NCBI GenBank assembly: GCA_016932435.1
Contig: JAFGCW010000012.1
Coordinates: forward strand, 9,155-73,154
Reading direction: 5' to 3'
Length of the DNA: 64,000 nt
Origin: Dehalococcoidales bacterium
GTDB taxonomy: Bacteria > Chloroflexota > Dehalococcoidia > Dehalococcoidales > UBA2162
Under the pieces are notes generated by a model. That model saw nothing but the letters and a program-made list of their open reading frames with translations, had not been told where the DNA came from and made no database searches. The position numbers and the translations under genes were made by a program. Below are positions 52,679 through 61,012 of this stretch, in pieces. Numbering within the stretch: position 1 is the first letter of the stretch; each line of letters opens with the position of its first letter.

Positions 52679-53122
52679 TTATTTCCTTTCTATTAACTCT
52701 CGTATCTCTATAGCCAGGCCGGCTTTCACGTCGTCGGGAGTGTCCCGGGTTGGTTCGTCTTCGGCGAGTTTTTGAAAACTATAAACGCCCATCGATGGGA
52801 GATACCGGTGTTTAGGTATCAGATGGAAATGCAGGTGCTGCCATTTCGTGCCGTCGCCGATAACCAGGAGGTAGGTCTTTCTGGCACCGTATTTTTCCTC
52901 CAGGGCTTTTGACACCTTCGTTATAAGATCAAACACGGCGGTGTGCTCTTCCGCATTCATTGAGGAAGGTGATATCATGTGTCTCTTTACAGTGACCACA
53001 CAGTGACCTTCCCTGAAATAATCACTGAATGTTGCCTTTGCCAGGTCATTCTCGATGATGATATCTGAGCGCTCCTTCTCCCAGTTCTCACAGGTCGGAC
53101 ATCCTTCCATGTAGTCTTCCAT
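52679..53122 (-). CDS. HIT family protein
   Basis: The 147-residue protein has the histidine-triad motif WQHLHFHLIPKHR (HxHxH) near residues 112-124 and an N-terminal CPTCENWEKE pair of cysteines, probably a small metal site as in other HIT proteins. HIT enzymes hydrolyse or transfer nucleoside phosphates. It is convergent with the COG1751-like gene, seven bases away. Confidence 0.9.
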   Translation of the reverse strand: MEDYMEGCPTCENWEKERSDIIIENDLAKATFSDYFREGHCVVTVKRHMISPSSMNAEEHTAVFDLITKVSKALEEKYGARKTYLLVIGDGTKWQHLHFHLIPKHRYLPSMGVYSFQKLAEDEPTRDTPDDVKAGLAIEIRELIERK

Positions 53123-53175
53123 TTCCTGATCTTCTTTTTCTCGGGTGATTAATTCATTGACTCAGCATCTACTTT

Positions 53176-53976
53176 TTAGAAATACTCCTTTTTGATTTCG
53201 ATATTTAATCGGTTTAACATGCTGTCTTTGAATCTTATAAGAGGAAAATCTATTAATTCATTGTAGATATCAAGAAGGTGTTTGTATTCATATTTCATTC
53301 GAATCTCATCGTACATATTTTCTTCATCAGTGCTTAGTCCGTTACGGGTAATATAATTCATAGGACCTAACCAGATAGATTCAGTGACATATGGAGTTAA
53401 AGTATACACAAGTTTTTGTGGTAGATAATCGAGGAAAGGCTCAATAGAAACACTGGTTTTTAATCCGTGACTGAATGCGTATTTTAAAGAAGCAAAGCGC
53501 TCTTCATATGAAGGCGCCTTTGGTTCCCAGAATGATAGCAGATTGTTATTCATTGATGTGATTGTGAATCTAAACTGTAATTGATCAATATATTCAGAAA
53601 AGGTGAATATTATCCTTTTTGTAACTGAGAGTTTAGGTTTTGTCGTTATTAAGACTTCATTGCCTGCGTTCAATAATTTCTCTATTACCATTAGACAGGC
53701 TTCTATCACTTCTTCGTTATCAGTGATATCATGGGTACTTGGAAACATTACACGTCCGTTATATTTCCTGTATTTTTTTTCTACTGCGCTCTTGTTTATC
53801 GTCATATGTTTCCATTCTTCATCGGTACTTCTCCCAAAACGTTTTGCCATCATCTTAGCATAGCAGTACTTACAGTCATTAGAGCATCCTTTAACACAAT
53901 TTACGTTAAAGTCAGCCCATTCTTTTGTACCTTTAGTGACTTCTCTGCCCTTTTTATCGATTCCAATAACCGTCAT
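53176..53976 (-). CDS. Radical-SAM-like three-Cys protein, partner of TcmP
   Basis: The 266-residue protein has the three-cysteine motif CSNDCKYCY (C-x3-C-x2-C, residues about 31-38) for a [4Fe-4S] cluster, and a barrel-like sequence after it (VMFPSTHDITDNEEVIEACL, VLITTKPKLS, SIEPFLDYLPQKLV, WLGPMNYI). It resembles the Gp37/Gp68 (PF07505) and spore-photoproduct-lyase-like groups. Its start overlaps the end of the tcmP gene by four bases. The AT-rich codon use of both genes differs from most neighbours, which suggests transfer. The substrate is unknown. Confidence 0.8.
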   Translation of the reverse strand: MTVIGIDKKGREVTKGTKEWADFNVNCVKGCSNDCKYCYAKMMAKRFGRSTDEEWKHMTINKSAVEKKYRKYNGRVMFPSTHDITDNEEVIEACLMVIEKLLNAGNEVLITTKPKLSVTKRIIFTFSEYIDQLQFRFTITSMNNNLLSFWEPKAPSYEERFASLKYAFSHGLKTSVSIEPFLDYLPQKLVYTLTPYVTESIWLGPMNYITRNGLSTDEENMYDEIRMKYEYKHLLDIYNELIDFPLIRFKDSMLNRLNIEIKKEYF

Positions 53977-55274
53977 AAATTAATCTCCCACAAGGATGTC
54001 GGTCTCAATGAATAAGGTTCTAACTCTTTAGGAGGACTGATGTCTAAATACCTTTTCACTGTTTCCCAATTAACTTTATATTGGATAATGTCAACTTTCC
54101 AAGAATTGGATTTACTATAAACTATAAAGTAATCTTGATTAACAAGCCAATTCAGCATATGATTTCGTTTATTTACATCTTTTTCAATTTCTTGTATATC
54201 TCTGCAAAAACAATCACATATGCCTTCTTCGTGGTTATTTATTGTGCTCCATAGGAATCTCCATTCTTTAGGTCGTTGATTGGATTTTAAGTACACATAT
54301 AATTCGGGATGGCGAGCGCGAAAATACCTATGAGCTTTACTATTATTAGGTTTATAGTCTGGATTACGTGTCATATCACAAAAAAATCCTCTTGTTGCAC
54401 GCACTCCTGCTTCATAATTAGAGCACAGCATTAAATGATATACTTGATTACCTTTAGGGTTGAATGGCATAGGAAGTACATAGCGAAACCATTTATGTAA
54501 CGCTTGTCTGTATAATTCTACAAATTCCATTTCACGTTCGTGTATTGGTCTATTTCGTAGTATTGCCTTTCTCCACTTTGTATTGCCAAACAATGCATCT
54601 GCTTCAAAAACGGTAAGTTTCTCAGAATCTGTCCATTCGTCTTGGGCTGTTGTTATTGGCAACCCGCAAAATTCGTCACGTCCTAGAAACCAATCAGAAG
54701 TAAAAATAAAGATTATAAACTCCGTACCTGTCTGATGGTACGTTTTTAATCTTTCCTTGGCTACTATTTCTATAGTATCGTAAGGAACGCTACGTAGGGG
54801 ATCAAAAAAGAATAAGCTATTACCAAGTTTTAACTGACTGATAGAGTTTACAGCTTTATCTAGATCGTTATTAAGAAGTACAACATCTGATCTTTTTAGA
54901 TATAGAGGGTTTTCACTTTTTAATAAGTTAATGTTAGGCCATCTTCTTGAAATAACATTTTTTAAGTGTTGGTAACAGTCTGAGTTTTCTTCAACAAGAA
55001 TCACTTTTAAGTTTGTAGTATTTGTTCGATTACATTTTAACTCTAGTGCATGACCGGCAGAACCGAGTATGGTTTCTTTGGTATCCTCGATATATGCTTC
55101 TCCTGTGGCAGCATTTAATTCTACTATTGCTGTTGCCCATCCATGATTGTTACTTGGACCTCCAGAAGTGATATTCCACCAAAATGGATAATATTCACCA
55201 AGAATTTGGCATTTCAATTTTGATCCAGTAAGTCCACTCAGGCATATAGCGTCTTGATGAAATTCTAAAGCCAT
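53973..55274 (-). CDS. tcmP: Three-Cys-motif partner protein TcmP
   Basis: I prefer ATG 55274 (433 residues), where the conserved start MALEFHQDAICLSG lies; the frame is open further upstream to 55337. Characteristic segments are YYPFWWNITSGGPSNNHGWA, AYIEDTKETILGSAGHALEL, FFDPLRSVPY and a helical C-terminal third. TcmP proteins are known from repeated neighbourhood with three-Cys radical-SAM-like proteins, and here the two genes overlap by four bases. The function is unknown; a methyltransferase-like or nucleic-acid-related role has no support in this sequence. Confidence 0.8.
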   Translation of the reverse strand: MALEFHQDAICLSGLTGSKLKCQILGEYYPFWWNITSGGPSNNHGWATAIVELNAATGEAYIEDTKETILGSAGHALELKCNRTNTTNLKVILVEENSDCYQHLKNVISRRWPNINLLKSENPLYLKRSDVVLLNNDLDKAVNSISQLKLGNSLFFFDPLRSVPYDTIEIVAKERLKTYHQTGTEFIIFIFTSDWFLGRDEFCGLPITTAQDEWTDSEKLTVFEADALFGNTKWRKAILRNRPIHEREMEFVELYRQALHKWFRYVLPMPFNPKGNQVYHLMLCSNYEAGVRATRGFFCDMTRNPDYKPNNSKAHRYFRARHPELYVYLKSNQRPKEWRFLWSTINNHEEGICDCFCRDIQEIEKDVNKRNHMLNWLVNQDYFIVYSKSNSWKVDIIQYKVNWETVKRYLDISPPKELEPYSLRPTSLWEINL

Positions 55275-55430
55275 TAAATTTATATACTTTAACTTTATTT
55301 TACATATTATTCTAATTCCGATATGAGTGAATGTCAATGTATGATATGGGATAACATATGGGGATATAATTCATATATCTTGTTGATTAATATGTATAGA
55401 ATTGTAGATAGTCTTGTACTATTCTAACTT

Positions 55431-56363
55431 TTAAAAATACATCGAACCGGGCCCGGCAGTGAAGTAGAATATCGGCCTGTCGACGCGATTGAACCGCAGG
55501 GGGCAGTGCTCCAGACCTGCCGGGACGAATACCATGCATGATTTATCGATAATATGCTTTTCGTCGCCCAGCCATAATTCGACTTCTCCGCAGAGATCGT
55601 GTATGTTGTCCGGATCTGTGCCGAAGAAAGCGATCACTTCATCGAAGTCATGAGAGTGTTTCTCTACGGGGTTGCCGCCGGGAAAGACAGTATCTTCTGA
55701 ACCATCCGGCAGGGGAGTGACCCAGACCGTCTCGACGTAGAAGGCACCGGGAACAACCTCGCTATCGAGGTAAAGCAGTCTTCCGCCTTTTCCATTTCCG
55801 GCCTGCTTCGGTCCGGCACTCCAGGGGGCGGTAGCAATGTCATCCTTGAGTCCGGAGACGACATGCTTCCGGACATCCCATTCCGGTTTCGGAGTATTCG
55901 TGACGACGGATTCCTGCCTGGTGTATTCCTTTCCGGGGCCGAGGGTGAAGTGAAACATTCGCCTGTCCTGGGCGATGTTCTTCAAGGGGCAGTGTTTCAT
56001 TCCGGCAGGTACATACGCCAGGAAACTGTTTTTCATTTCGAATTTTTCGTCCTCCAGCCAGAGTTCGATCTCGCCACCCAGGTCGTACGGATCGTTAAGA
56101 TCGGTTCCGAAAAAACCAATTACTTCATCGAAAGGGTGGGTATGTGCCCCCAGCCCTTCCCGTTTTCTCATCTCTTCCGGCGAGTCCAGGAAACCGGGCG
56201 AAAACCAGACGCATTCCGAGTACATCGCGCCCGGTATTACCTCGCTGTCCATCCATATCACGTGCTCCTTCATCCGGTCGGAACCTTCCAGCTTCAGGTC
56301 TTTCTGCCGTGCTTCCTCTGTTAATTCTGTGCAGATAAGGTGTCCATATTTTGATTCGGTCAT
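55431..56363 (-). CDS. Double-cupin protein (window family)
   Basis: The 310-residue protein has two tandem homologous cupin domains, about 1-150 and 165-310. Each has H-x-H/H-x-F-DEVI-FFGTD-P, a D-L-G/C-GE-x-ELWL block, and VPAG-HCPL (GAHTHPFDEVIGFFGTD and EKHSHDFDEVIAFFGTD; AYVPAGMKHCPL and VFVPAGLEHCPL). It starts MTESKYGHL like the single-domain member at 49869. Metal binding is likely from the His pattern. The reaction is unknown. Confidence 0.82.
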   Translation of the reverse strand: MTESKYGHLICTELTEEARQKDLKLEGSDRMKEHVIWMDSEVIPGAMYSECVWFSPGFLDSPEEMRKREGLGAHTHPFDEVIGFFGTDLNDPYDLGGEIELWLEDEKFEMKNSFLAYVPAGMKHCPLKNIAQDRRMFHFTLGPGKEYTRQESVVTNTPKPEWDVRKHVVSGLKDDIATAPWSAGPKQAGNGKGGRLLYLDSEVVPGAFYVETVWVTPLPDGSEDTVFPGGNPVEKHSHDFDEVIAFFGTDPDNIHDLCGEVELWLGDEKHIIDKSCMVFVPAGLEHCPLRFNRVDRPIFYFTAGPGSMYF

Positions 56364-56507
56364 TTCACTATCTCTTTCTTTAATATATTCGGGGGTAGTA
56401 GGTCAATAATCCTTCTCCATCTCACTTTACGAAAGGGAGACGCCAGGTTGGTACAGCCCGGATACAATGGTAATAAAACGTACCGGAGACATAGGTGACA
56501 TAAGTGG

Positions 56508-56569
56508 TGTCCCCCTTTGAAAAAGAGCCTGTCCCGTACCTGATACGGGAGGGATTAAAGGGGATTTTC
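56508..56569. repeat. DUF559-associated flanking repeat, copy 1 (diverged)
   Basis: GTGTCCCCCTTTGAAAAAG and GGGATTAAAGGGGATTTT flank the 3' end of the broken DUF559 gene. The same pair occurs in tighter form at 56993-57030. Confidence 0.6.
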
Positions 56570-56897
56570 TAAGGCACATTCATCAGAATTCTTTCCAAAA
56601 CTCCTTCAATATTTTCAGTCACATCATTATTGTTGAACCGTAATACCTTCAAACCGAGACTTTCTAAATTTTTACATTATCAGCAAATTTGTGCTGACCG
56701 CCGTCTAATTCTATTACCAGTTTTGCTTTCGGGCAGTAGAAATCCACGATGTATTCACCGATAGGTTTCTGCCGGTAGAATTGATATCCCTTTAATTGCT
56801 TCAATCTAATCCTGGACCAAAGAATCGTTCCAGGATAGATCATATTCTTTCTAAAGTTTCTGGCTAGACCAATCATTTTTTTGTTATATCGTTGCAT
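56569..56897 (-). pseudogene. DUF559 (very-short-patch-repair-like) endonuclease gene with internal deletion
   Basis: The first 77 codons give TILWSRIRLKQLKGYQFYRQKPIGEYIVDFYCPKAKLVIELDGGQH, the nuclease-fold signature of DUF559 proteins, and then stop early. A shifted frame continues LESLGLKVLRFNNNDVTENIEGVLERIL, the normal C-terminus, to a TAG at 56569. Ten or so residues that should lie between GGQH and the last helix are missing, so a small frameshifting deletion is likely. Repeats and a second 3' fragment at 57046-57095 surround it. Confidence 0.8.
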
Positions 56898-56992
56898 TTT
56901 CCGTATAACGCCTGTATTCTAAAATCCTTCTCACTCTCTCTTTACAAAGGGAGACGTAAATTCGCAGTGTACCTAGATAGTTTTGGTGAGGA

Positions 56993-57030
56993 GTGTCCCC
57001 CTTTGAAAAAGGGGGATTAAGGGGGATTTA
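56993..57030. repeat. DUF559-associated repeat, copy 2
   Basis: The motif reads GTGTCCCCCTTTGAAAAAGG then GGGATTAAGGGGGATTT, a well-formed inverted pair. In many bacterial genomes this motif accompanies DUF559 genes. Confidence 0.65.
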
Positions 57031-57045
57031 CCTGATCTAGTTTAC

Positions 57046-57095
57046 TCAGAATTTTCCCAAAACTCCTTTAATATTTTCAGTCACATCATTATTTT
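57046..57095 (-). pseudogene. Second DUF559 3' fragment
   Basis: About 50 bases nearly match 56588-56634 and encode NNDVTENIKGVLGKF before a TGA. Only the last codons of the gene are present, so the whole unit (repeat plus gene end) was apparently duplicated and lost most of its gene. Confidence 0.65.
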
Positions 57096-57255
57096 TTTCG
57101 CATACCTATCATTGCACGAACAAGTAAAAATATTCCAAAGACAAAACACAGTGATGCAATTATCCAAATTATCAAAAATGCCGTCGTGATTTTTTCATAC
57201 CTTATGTGTTTTGAAATTCGATATTGTTTAGAATTTCGTATTCAGGTATTAGTGC

Positions 57256-58086
57256 TTATCTAGGTACATAGATGTTCATGAAGGCTACCGGGCTGTCCAC
57301 TTTCCTGAAATTGATAGCTTGGCCGGGAATATCCGCGGGAACGTGGAATACTGTTGTTGAGTCGATCACCTGCATTTCATTTTCCGTTCCCAGAGTAATC
57401 TCAACTTCCGCGGTGAAATCGGGTATTTTCTTCGGGTCGCCGCCCATCAGTATGCCAAACCGGTTGTATTCTTTGGTTTCCCCGGGCTGTGGGATGGCAG
57501 CCGGTTTTTTCACCATGTAGAAGTATATATCCGCATCCATCGCGTCGTGGTCCTTGCCGATGAATACCAGTTCGGTTCCGTAATCGGTCTTATTAAAGAC
57601 CGGGTGCTTGATAACTTCACCGTATTCCACGTTAGTTGTGGCTTTTTCGCTTTCACTCGGCTCATCTGCTTTCGCGTAGCTGGAGGAAGGCATGACATGG
57701 CCGAAGTAGAAAGGATTGTCAACCTTTTTCACGTACACGGGAGCATGCTGCAGTCCCGGTCTGAAATAGAGTACGGCGGTCTTATCGAAGGTGAGTTTCT
57801 GCCATTCTTCTCCGATGCCGATCTCCACCACCGCGCCGAGGTCTTCCGGTTTGTCAAAATTGCTGCCGATAAAATAAAGGAACTCACCGAACGGATGCGA
57901 GTGGGGCAGGTCGGGCATGACGTAGGGCGAGTGGACGCAGCTGCAGGCGAAGTTGCCGTTGACATCAAGGTCTTTCCACTGTTCCTTTTCGACGTGGACG
58001 AACGGGTACTGTTCTCTTTTTGGGAGGTCCAGTTCCGTGCGTGTCGCGTTCTGTAGAACATACTTACCGTATTTCAGTTCTGCCAT
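57256..58086 (-). CDS. Double-cupin protein (window family)
   Basis: The 276-residue protein starts MAELKYGKYVLQ and has two cupin domains. The first is more canonical (LPHSHPFGEFLYFIGSNFDKPEDLGAVVEIGIGEE, then YFRPGLQHAPVYV). The second (NRFGILMGGDPKKIPDFTAEVEITLGTE, then FHVPADIPGQAINF) has lost the H-x-H motif. AAGGAG precedes the ATG. It shares N-terminus and block order with the genes at 49869 and 55431, so the three are paralogues. The second domain may be structural only. Confidence 0.82.
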   Translation of the reverse strand: MAELKYGKYVLQNATRTELDLPKREQYPFVHVEKEQWKDLDVNGNFACSCVHSPYVMPDLPHSHPFGEFLYFIGSNFDKPEDLGAVVEIGIGEEWQKLTFDKTAVLYFRPGLQHAPVYVKKVDNPFYFGHVMPSSSYAKADEPSESEKATTNVEYGEVIKHPVFNKTDYGTELVFIGKDHDAMDADIYFYMVKKPAAIPQPGETKEYNRFGILMGGDPKKIPDFTAEVEITLGTENEMQVIDSTTVFHVPADIPGQAINFRKVDSPVAFMNIYVPR

Positions 58087-58359
58087 GATTTTACTCCTTC
58101 CTGAATTTGAAATGGTGAGAGGATTGTAGCATCAGGAGCGCGGCGTTTCAACAGGATGAGAGGTATAGGTAGGAAATAATTGGCTGTGTGGGACCTGCTG
58201 GATTCCAGCTGGAGTCAATCCGCCTGTGGCGGACTGGAATGACTAAGAGAATGCAGAGATAGTATAGAAATATACCAGGAGTGTTACGTTACGGGATAGT
58301 TCGGAGTTTTACAAGGCACCGCTATCTTGATGAGGGTTCATTAATATCGGGTTAACACG
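58087..58359. repeat. Gene-free stretch with a repeat arm
   Basis: It holds one dispersed-repeat copy at 58198-58247 (ATTCCAGCTGGAGTCAATCC to GGACTGGAATGAC). No gene is seen. Confidence 0.55.
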
Positions 58360-58404
58360 AAAAAGGCTGAGTAGAACTATCCAATTGGACGGCTCTACCC
58401 AGCC
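58360..58404 (-). terminator. Terminator of the zinc-ribbon gene
   Basis: On the minus strand an 18-base-arm hairpin (starting GGCTGGGTAGAG, ending CTACTCAGCC, some G-U pairs) with loop AATT runs into TTTTTC, 20 bases after the stop codon. Confidence 0.75.
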
Positions 58405-58423
58405 AATTATTATTCGCTAATGA

Positions 58424-58786
58424 CTAGTAGTTCCTTACTGGATTCGTCTTGCGGTAACAATCTGAGCAGTAGACCGGTCTATCACCACGGGGTTCAAAGG
58501 GTACTTCTGTGTTTTTACCACACGTAGCACATACAACGGGGAACATCTGCCGTGGTGCTGAGTTATAGCTTCTATTGCCATAACTGCCACTATTGCGGCT
58601 GTTACTTCGGTTGTAGGCGTTACCTCCGTTTGCGTATTGCTTTGACTTCCTTTCCTCTCGACATGTGGGACAACGCTTAGGCTCGTTAGTATAGCCTCTG
58701 GACGCAAATTGTTCTTGCTCTTCAGCGCTGAAAGTAAAAGTAGTGTTGCAATCGGAACATTGGATGGATTTGTCCTTATAAATCAT
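58424..58786 (-). CDS. Double zinc-ribbon protein (zf-trcl/CxxCxxCC type)
   Basis: ATG 58786 (120 residues) follows AAGGAGG. The protein has an N-terminal zinc ribbon (IQCSDCNTTF ... RCPTCREER) and a C-terminal one (VVCATCGKNTEVPFEP ... VYCSDCYRK), joined by a Ser/Asn/Tyr-rich linker (residues about 50-82). This architecture is common in small bacterial proteins of unknown, perhaps nucleic-acid-related, function. The start codon and ribosome-binding region lie in a predicted mRNA hairpin (58785-58834). A terminator follows, so it is monocistronic. Confidence 0.88.
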   Translation of the reverse strand: MIYKDKSIQCSDCNTTFTFSAEEQEQFASRGYTNEPKRCPTCREERKSKQYANGGNAYNRSNSRNSGSYGNRSYNSAPRQMFPVVCATCGKNTEVPFEPRGDRPVYCSDCYRKTNPVRNY

Positions 58787-58834
58787 CGGATAACCTCCTT
58801 CTTTCATATTTGGCTAGATTTTTGGTCATCCGAT
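58785..58834 (-). promoter_or_regulatory. 5'-UTR hairpin masking the start of the zinc-ribbon gene
   Basis: In the mRNA, AUCGGAUGACC (58834-58824) pairs with GGUUAUCCGAU (58795-58785), eleven pairs including one G-U. The second arm spans the end of the ribosome-binding site and the first two bases of the start codon. The 28-base loop holds AAGGA. Confidence 0.5.
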
Positions 58835-59155
58835 ATTTAAGGATACTTGAATATTTGTCTCTGTATGAGATAACCTGTGTCGAACCAGTTAACATAATTA
58901 TAACATAATTTTATCCGCTTTAGCAAATGAGATAGGGAAATCATGACAGACTTGCTGAAGTCCTTTTTTGTACTCTTAGTTGGAATAACATTCGGTGTAT
59001 GTCATAAGGAATATTATTTGAATGCAGTACAGTCACAAGCGAGGTTAGTAGAGTTTCAGGATAGTTAAAAGTTAAAAAAGTTACTCTTGGCTGATTGTCT
59101 TTCCTTATCTCTCCTGTAGACGAATGCGTCTTCTTGCCTGGGCTTCGGTATTTCT
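58835..59155. other. Upstream region of the zinc-ribbon gene; otherwise gene-free
   Basis: An extended -10 (TGTTATAAT) on the minus strand near 58899-58907 could start the zinc-ribbon transcript, giving a leader of about 110 bases. A short minus-strand frame at 58941-59159 has no recognisable protein features, and I left it out. Confidence 0.45.
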
Positions 59156-59566
59156 TCATTTATCTTCTTCTGTCTCGACGATCAGGAGCGGAACTGGTGC
59201 TGGTTTTCCATTTTCGTCGAGGGCTACGTAGGTTAGATAAGCGGATACCCCAGGACTGATCTCACCGGTCTTCAGATTTTCCGAATCCACGCGGACACCT
59301 ATTTCCATTGATGTTTTCCCGACCAGGTTTATACTGGCTTTGAGGGATACAAGATCGCCGACATAGATGGGATTGTGGAAATCCATGCGGTCGATAGAAG
59401 CAGTGACCGTATTACACCGGCAGTGCCGTGTTGCCACGACATAGGCAGCATCATCGATTAATCGCATGATGACACCGCCATGCACATTACCGGCCAGGTT
59501 CGCATCTTGAGGAGTCATCTTCTGGACGAGAACTACACTCGTTTCAGATATTGTCTTCCCTTGCAT
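59156..59566 (-). CDS. Acyl-CoA thioesterase, hotdog fold (YciA/BFIT type)
   Basis: The 136-residue hotdog-domain protein has the family motif NLAGNVHGGVIMRLIDDAAYVVATRH (catalytic region), IDRMDFHNPIYVGDLVSLKAS and a late YLTYVALDENGKP. Such enzymes hydrolyse acyl-CoA esters in the cytoplasm. CAGGAGGAAGCC precedes the ATG. It is 39 bases downstream of the alpha/beta hydrolase gene and in the same direction. Confidence 0.9.
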   Translation of the reverse strand: MQGKTISETSVVLVQKMTPQDANLAGNVHGGVIMRLIDDAAYVVATRHCRCNTVTASIDRMDFHNPIYVGDLVSLKASINLVGKTSMEIGVRVDSENLKTGEISPGVSAYLTYVALDENGKPAPVPLLIVETEEDK

Positions 59567-59605
59567 GGCTTCCTCCTGCTTCCCAACCTGTTCGGTCGGT
59601 CGATA

Positions 59606-60400
59606 TTATTCTGTCTCACTCACCACATCGAGAAACGATTTAATATAGGGAACGATAAGATCACTTTGGGTAATTGCTGTTATGTGATTGAAGCCACCCA
59701 TAGAGATAAATACACCCTTGGGTATGTGTTCCACGCTCTCTTTGGCCCCGGGATAGAACGGGTCCTGTTCACCGCAATAAATAAGGCACGGTACCGGTAT
59801 CCGCGACAGGTTCTCGTTACTCAACGGCGGTGTATCAAGAAGACCTGACTGCATACTGGCTGATGATTCTGCGTTCCTGGACAGTAGGTCACTCTTTTCC
59901 TCGGGCGTAAGCGTTCTTTTTAACAGGTTTTCCATCCACTCGATATACGCATCGGGATCGGTTTGAAGCAATTTGTATCCTTCTATCGAAATATTGATTG
60001 CCCTGACCATTTCTTCAGGCCATTCGTATGGAGTCATGCCTCCGAGAATAAAGCTGTTGAACCGTGAAACGTGCCGGGAGGTAGCGAGTGAGAATCCTAC
60101 CATAGCTCCCATCGAGTAGCCGAAGTAGCCGGTCTTTTCGATTCCAATATCATCGAGCACGGCTATGACGTCGTCTGCCAGTCCGGAGCCTGAAGCAGAC
60201 TCTTGTTTTACCTTGTCGCTCCGCCCGTGACCCCTGAAATCGAGGAGTATCAACTGGAAATCATCTTTCAGAAGATCCGTGTAACCCCAGTCCTTCCACA
60301 TGTCGATGGTATAGCTGCCGCCGTGTCCCAGCACCAGGGGCGGACCCTGTCCTGCTATTTCGTAGTAAATATTGATATCATCGTATTGAGCGTATGGCAT
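59606..60400 (-). CDS. Alpha/beta hydrolase
   Basis: The 264-residue protein has the oxyanion region LVLGHGGSYTIDMW, the nucleophile elbow GYSMGAMVG (Ser), a probable acid in YCGEQDPFYPGA and His in GGFNHITAIT. This is a complete catalytic triad of the fold. The substrate, an ester or related compound, is unknown. GGAG lies just upstream of the ATG. Confidence 0.9.
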   Translation of the reverse strand: MPYAQYDDINIYYEIAGQGPPLVLGHGGSYTIDMWKDWGYTDLLKDDFQLILLDFRGHGRSDKVKQESASGSGLADDVIAVLDDIGIEKTGYFGYSMGAMVGFSLATSRHVSRFNSFILGGMTPYEWPEEMVRAINISIEGYKLLQTDPDAYIEWMENLLKRTLTPEEKSDLLSRNAESSASMQSGLLDTPPLSNENLSRIPVPCLIYCGEQDPFYPGAKESVEHIPKGVFISMGGFNHITAITQSDLIVPYIKSFLDVVSETE

Positions 60401-60444
60401 ATCATTACTCCTTCACGTCTCGCTCTCTTCAGATGGAGGGAGTG

Positions 60445-60906
60445 CTATTCCAGGTTGTGAGATTCTTTATACTGCTGAACTAACACGTCCATCGATGGTA
60501 TTAATCCTAATTTTTGACCTGTAGTAAACTGGTCATCCACGGAACGGGTTAATCCGCGAAATACTTTTCCATCCTTAAACTCATAGATATTAGCTTGAGG
60601 TCGATTAATTTGCTGACCTGATCCCTGGATACCTGCGAACACACCATCCCACGTACCTCTCCATTCACCGAAAACAACAATCCTGTCTCCTTCTGCTATC
60701 ATATCCAGTACCTCGAAATATGCATCAGAAGCTAATGAGTGCATATAATTGCTGTGCTGTTTGAATCCTTCCAGTCCTTTGATTCCGCCACCCGCAGAAC
60801 CGCTGTATTCCGCGTGAAGAATCTCATCAGCTCTTGAAAAATCCTGCTTATTATGCAACTCGTCAAAATACCGTTGCATTATCTTTTTATTGTCTTCAAT
60901 TCCCAT
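60445..60906 (-). CDS. SnoaL-like/ester cyclase family protein (NTF2 fold)
   Basis: The 153-residue protein has the SnoaL-type pattern: an N-terminal helix (NKKIMQRYFDELHNKQDF), HAEYSGSAGGGIKGLEGFKQH, and strands VVFGEWRGTW and ANIYEFKDGKVFRG. Members include polyketide cyclases and proteins of unknown function. AAGGAGTAAC precedes the ATG. Confidence 0.85.
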   Translation of the reverse strand: MGIEDNKKIMQRYFDELHNKQDFSRADEILHAEYSGSAGGGIKGLEGFKQHSNYMHSLASDAYFEVLDMIAEGDRIVVFGEWRGTWDGVFAGIQGSGQQINRPQANIYEFKDGKVFRGLTRSVDDQFTTGQKLGLIPSMDVLVQQYKESHNLE

Positions 60907-61012
60907 TATTGTTACTCCTTCTAAATTCCCGATCTCTTCAGTTTTCTATATCCTTTTTTACTAGATGCCTTAAGTTCGCATGCAAAAAAGAACCACAAGA
61001 AATGCAGAAGGA

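Noticed and set aside
58941..59159. 72-codon minus-strand frame downstream of the thioesterase
   Set aside because: No recognisable motif or ribosome-binding site; composition looks like random intergenic DNA.
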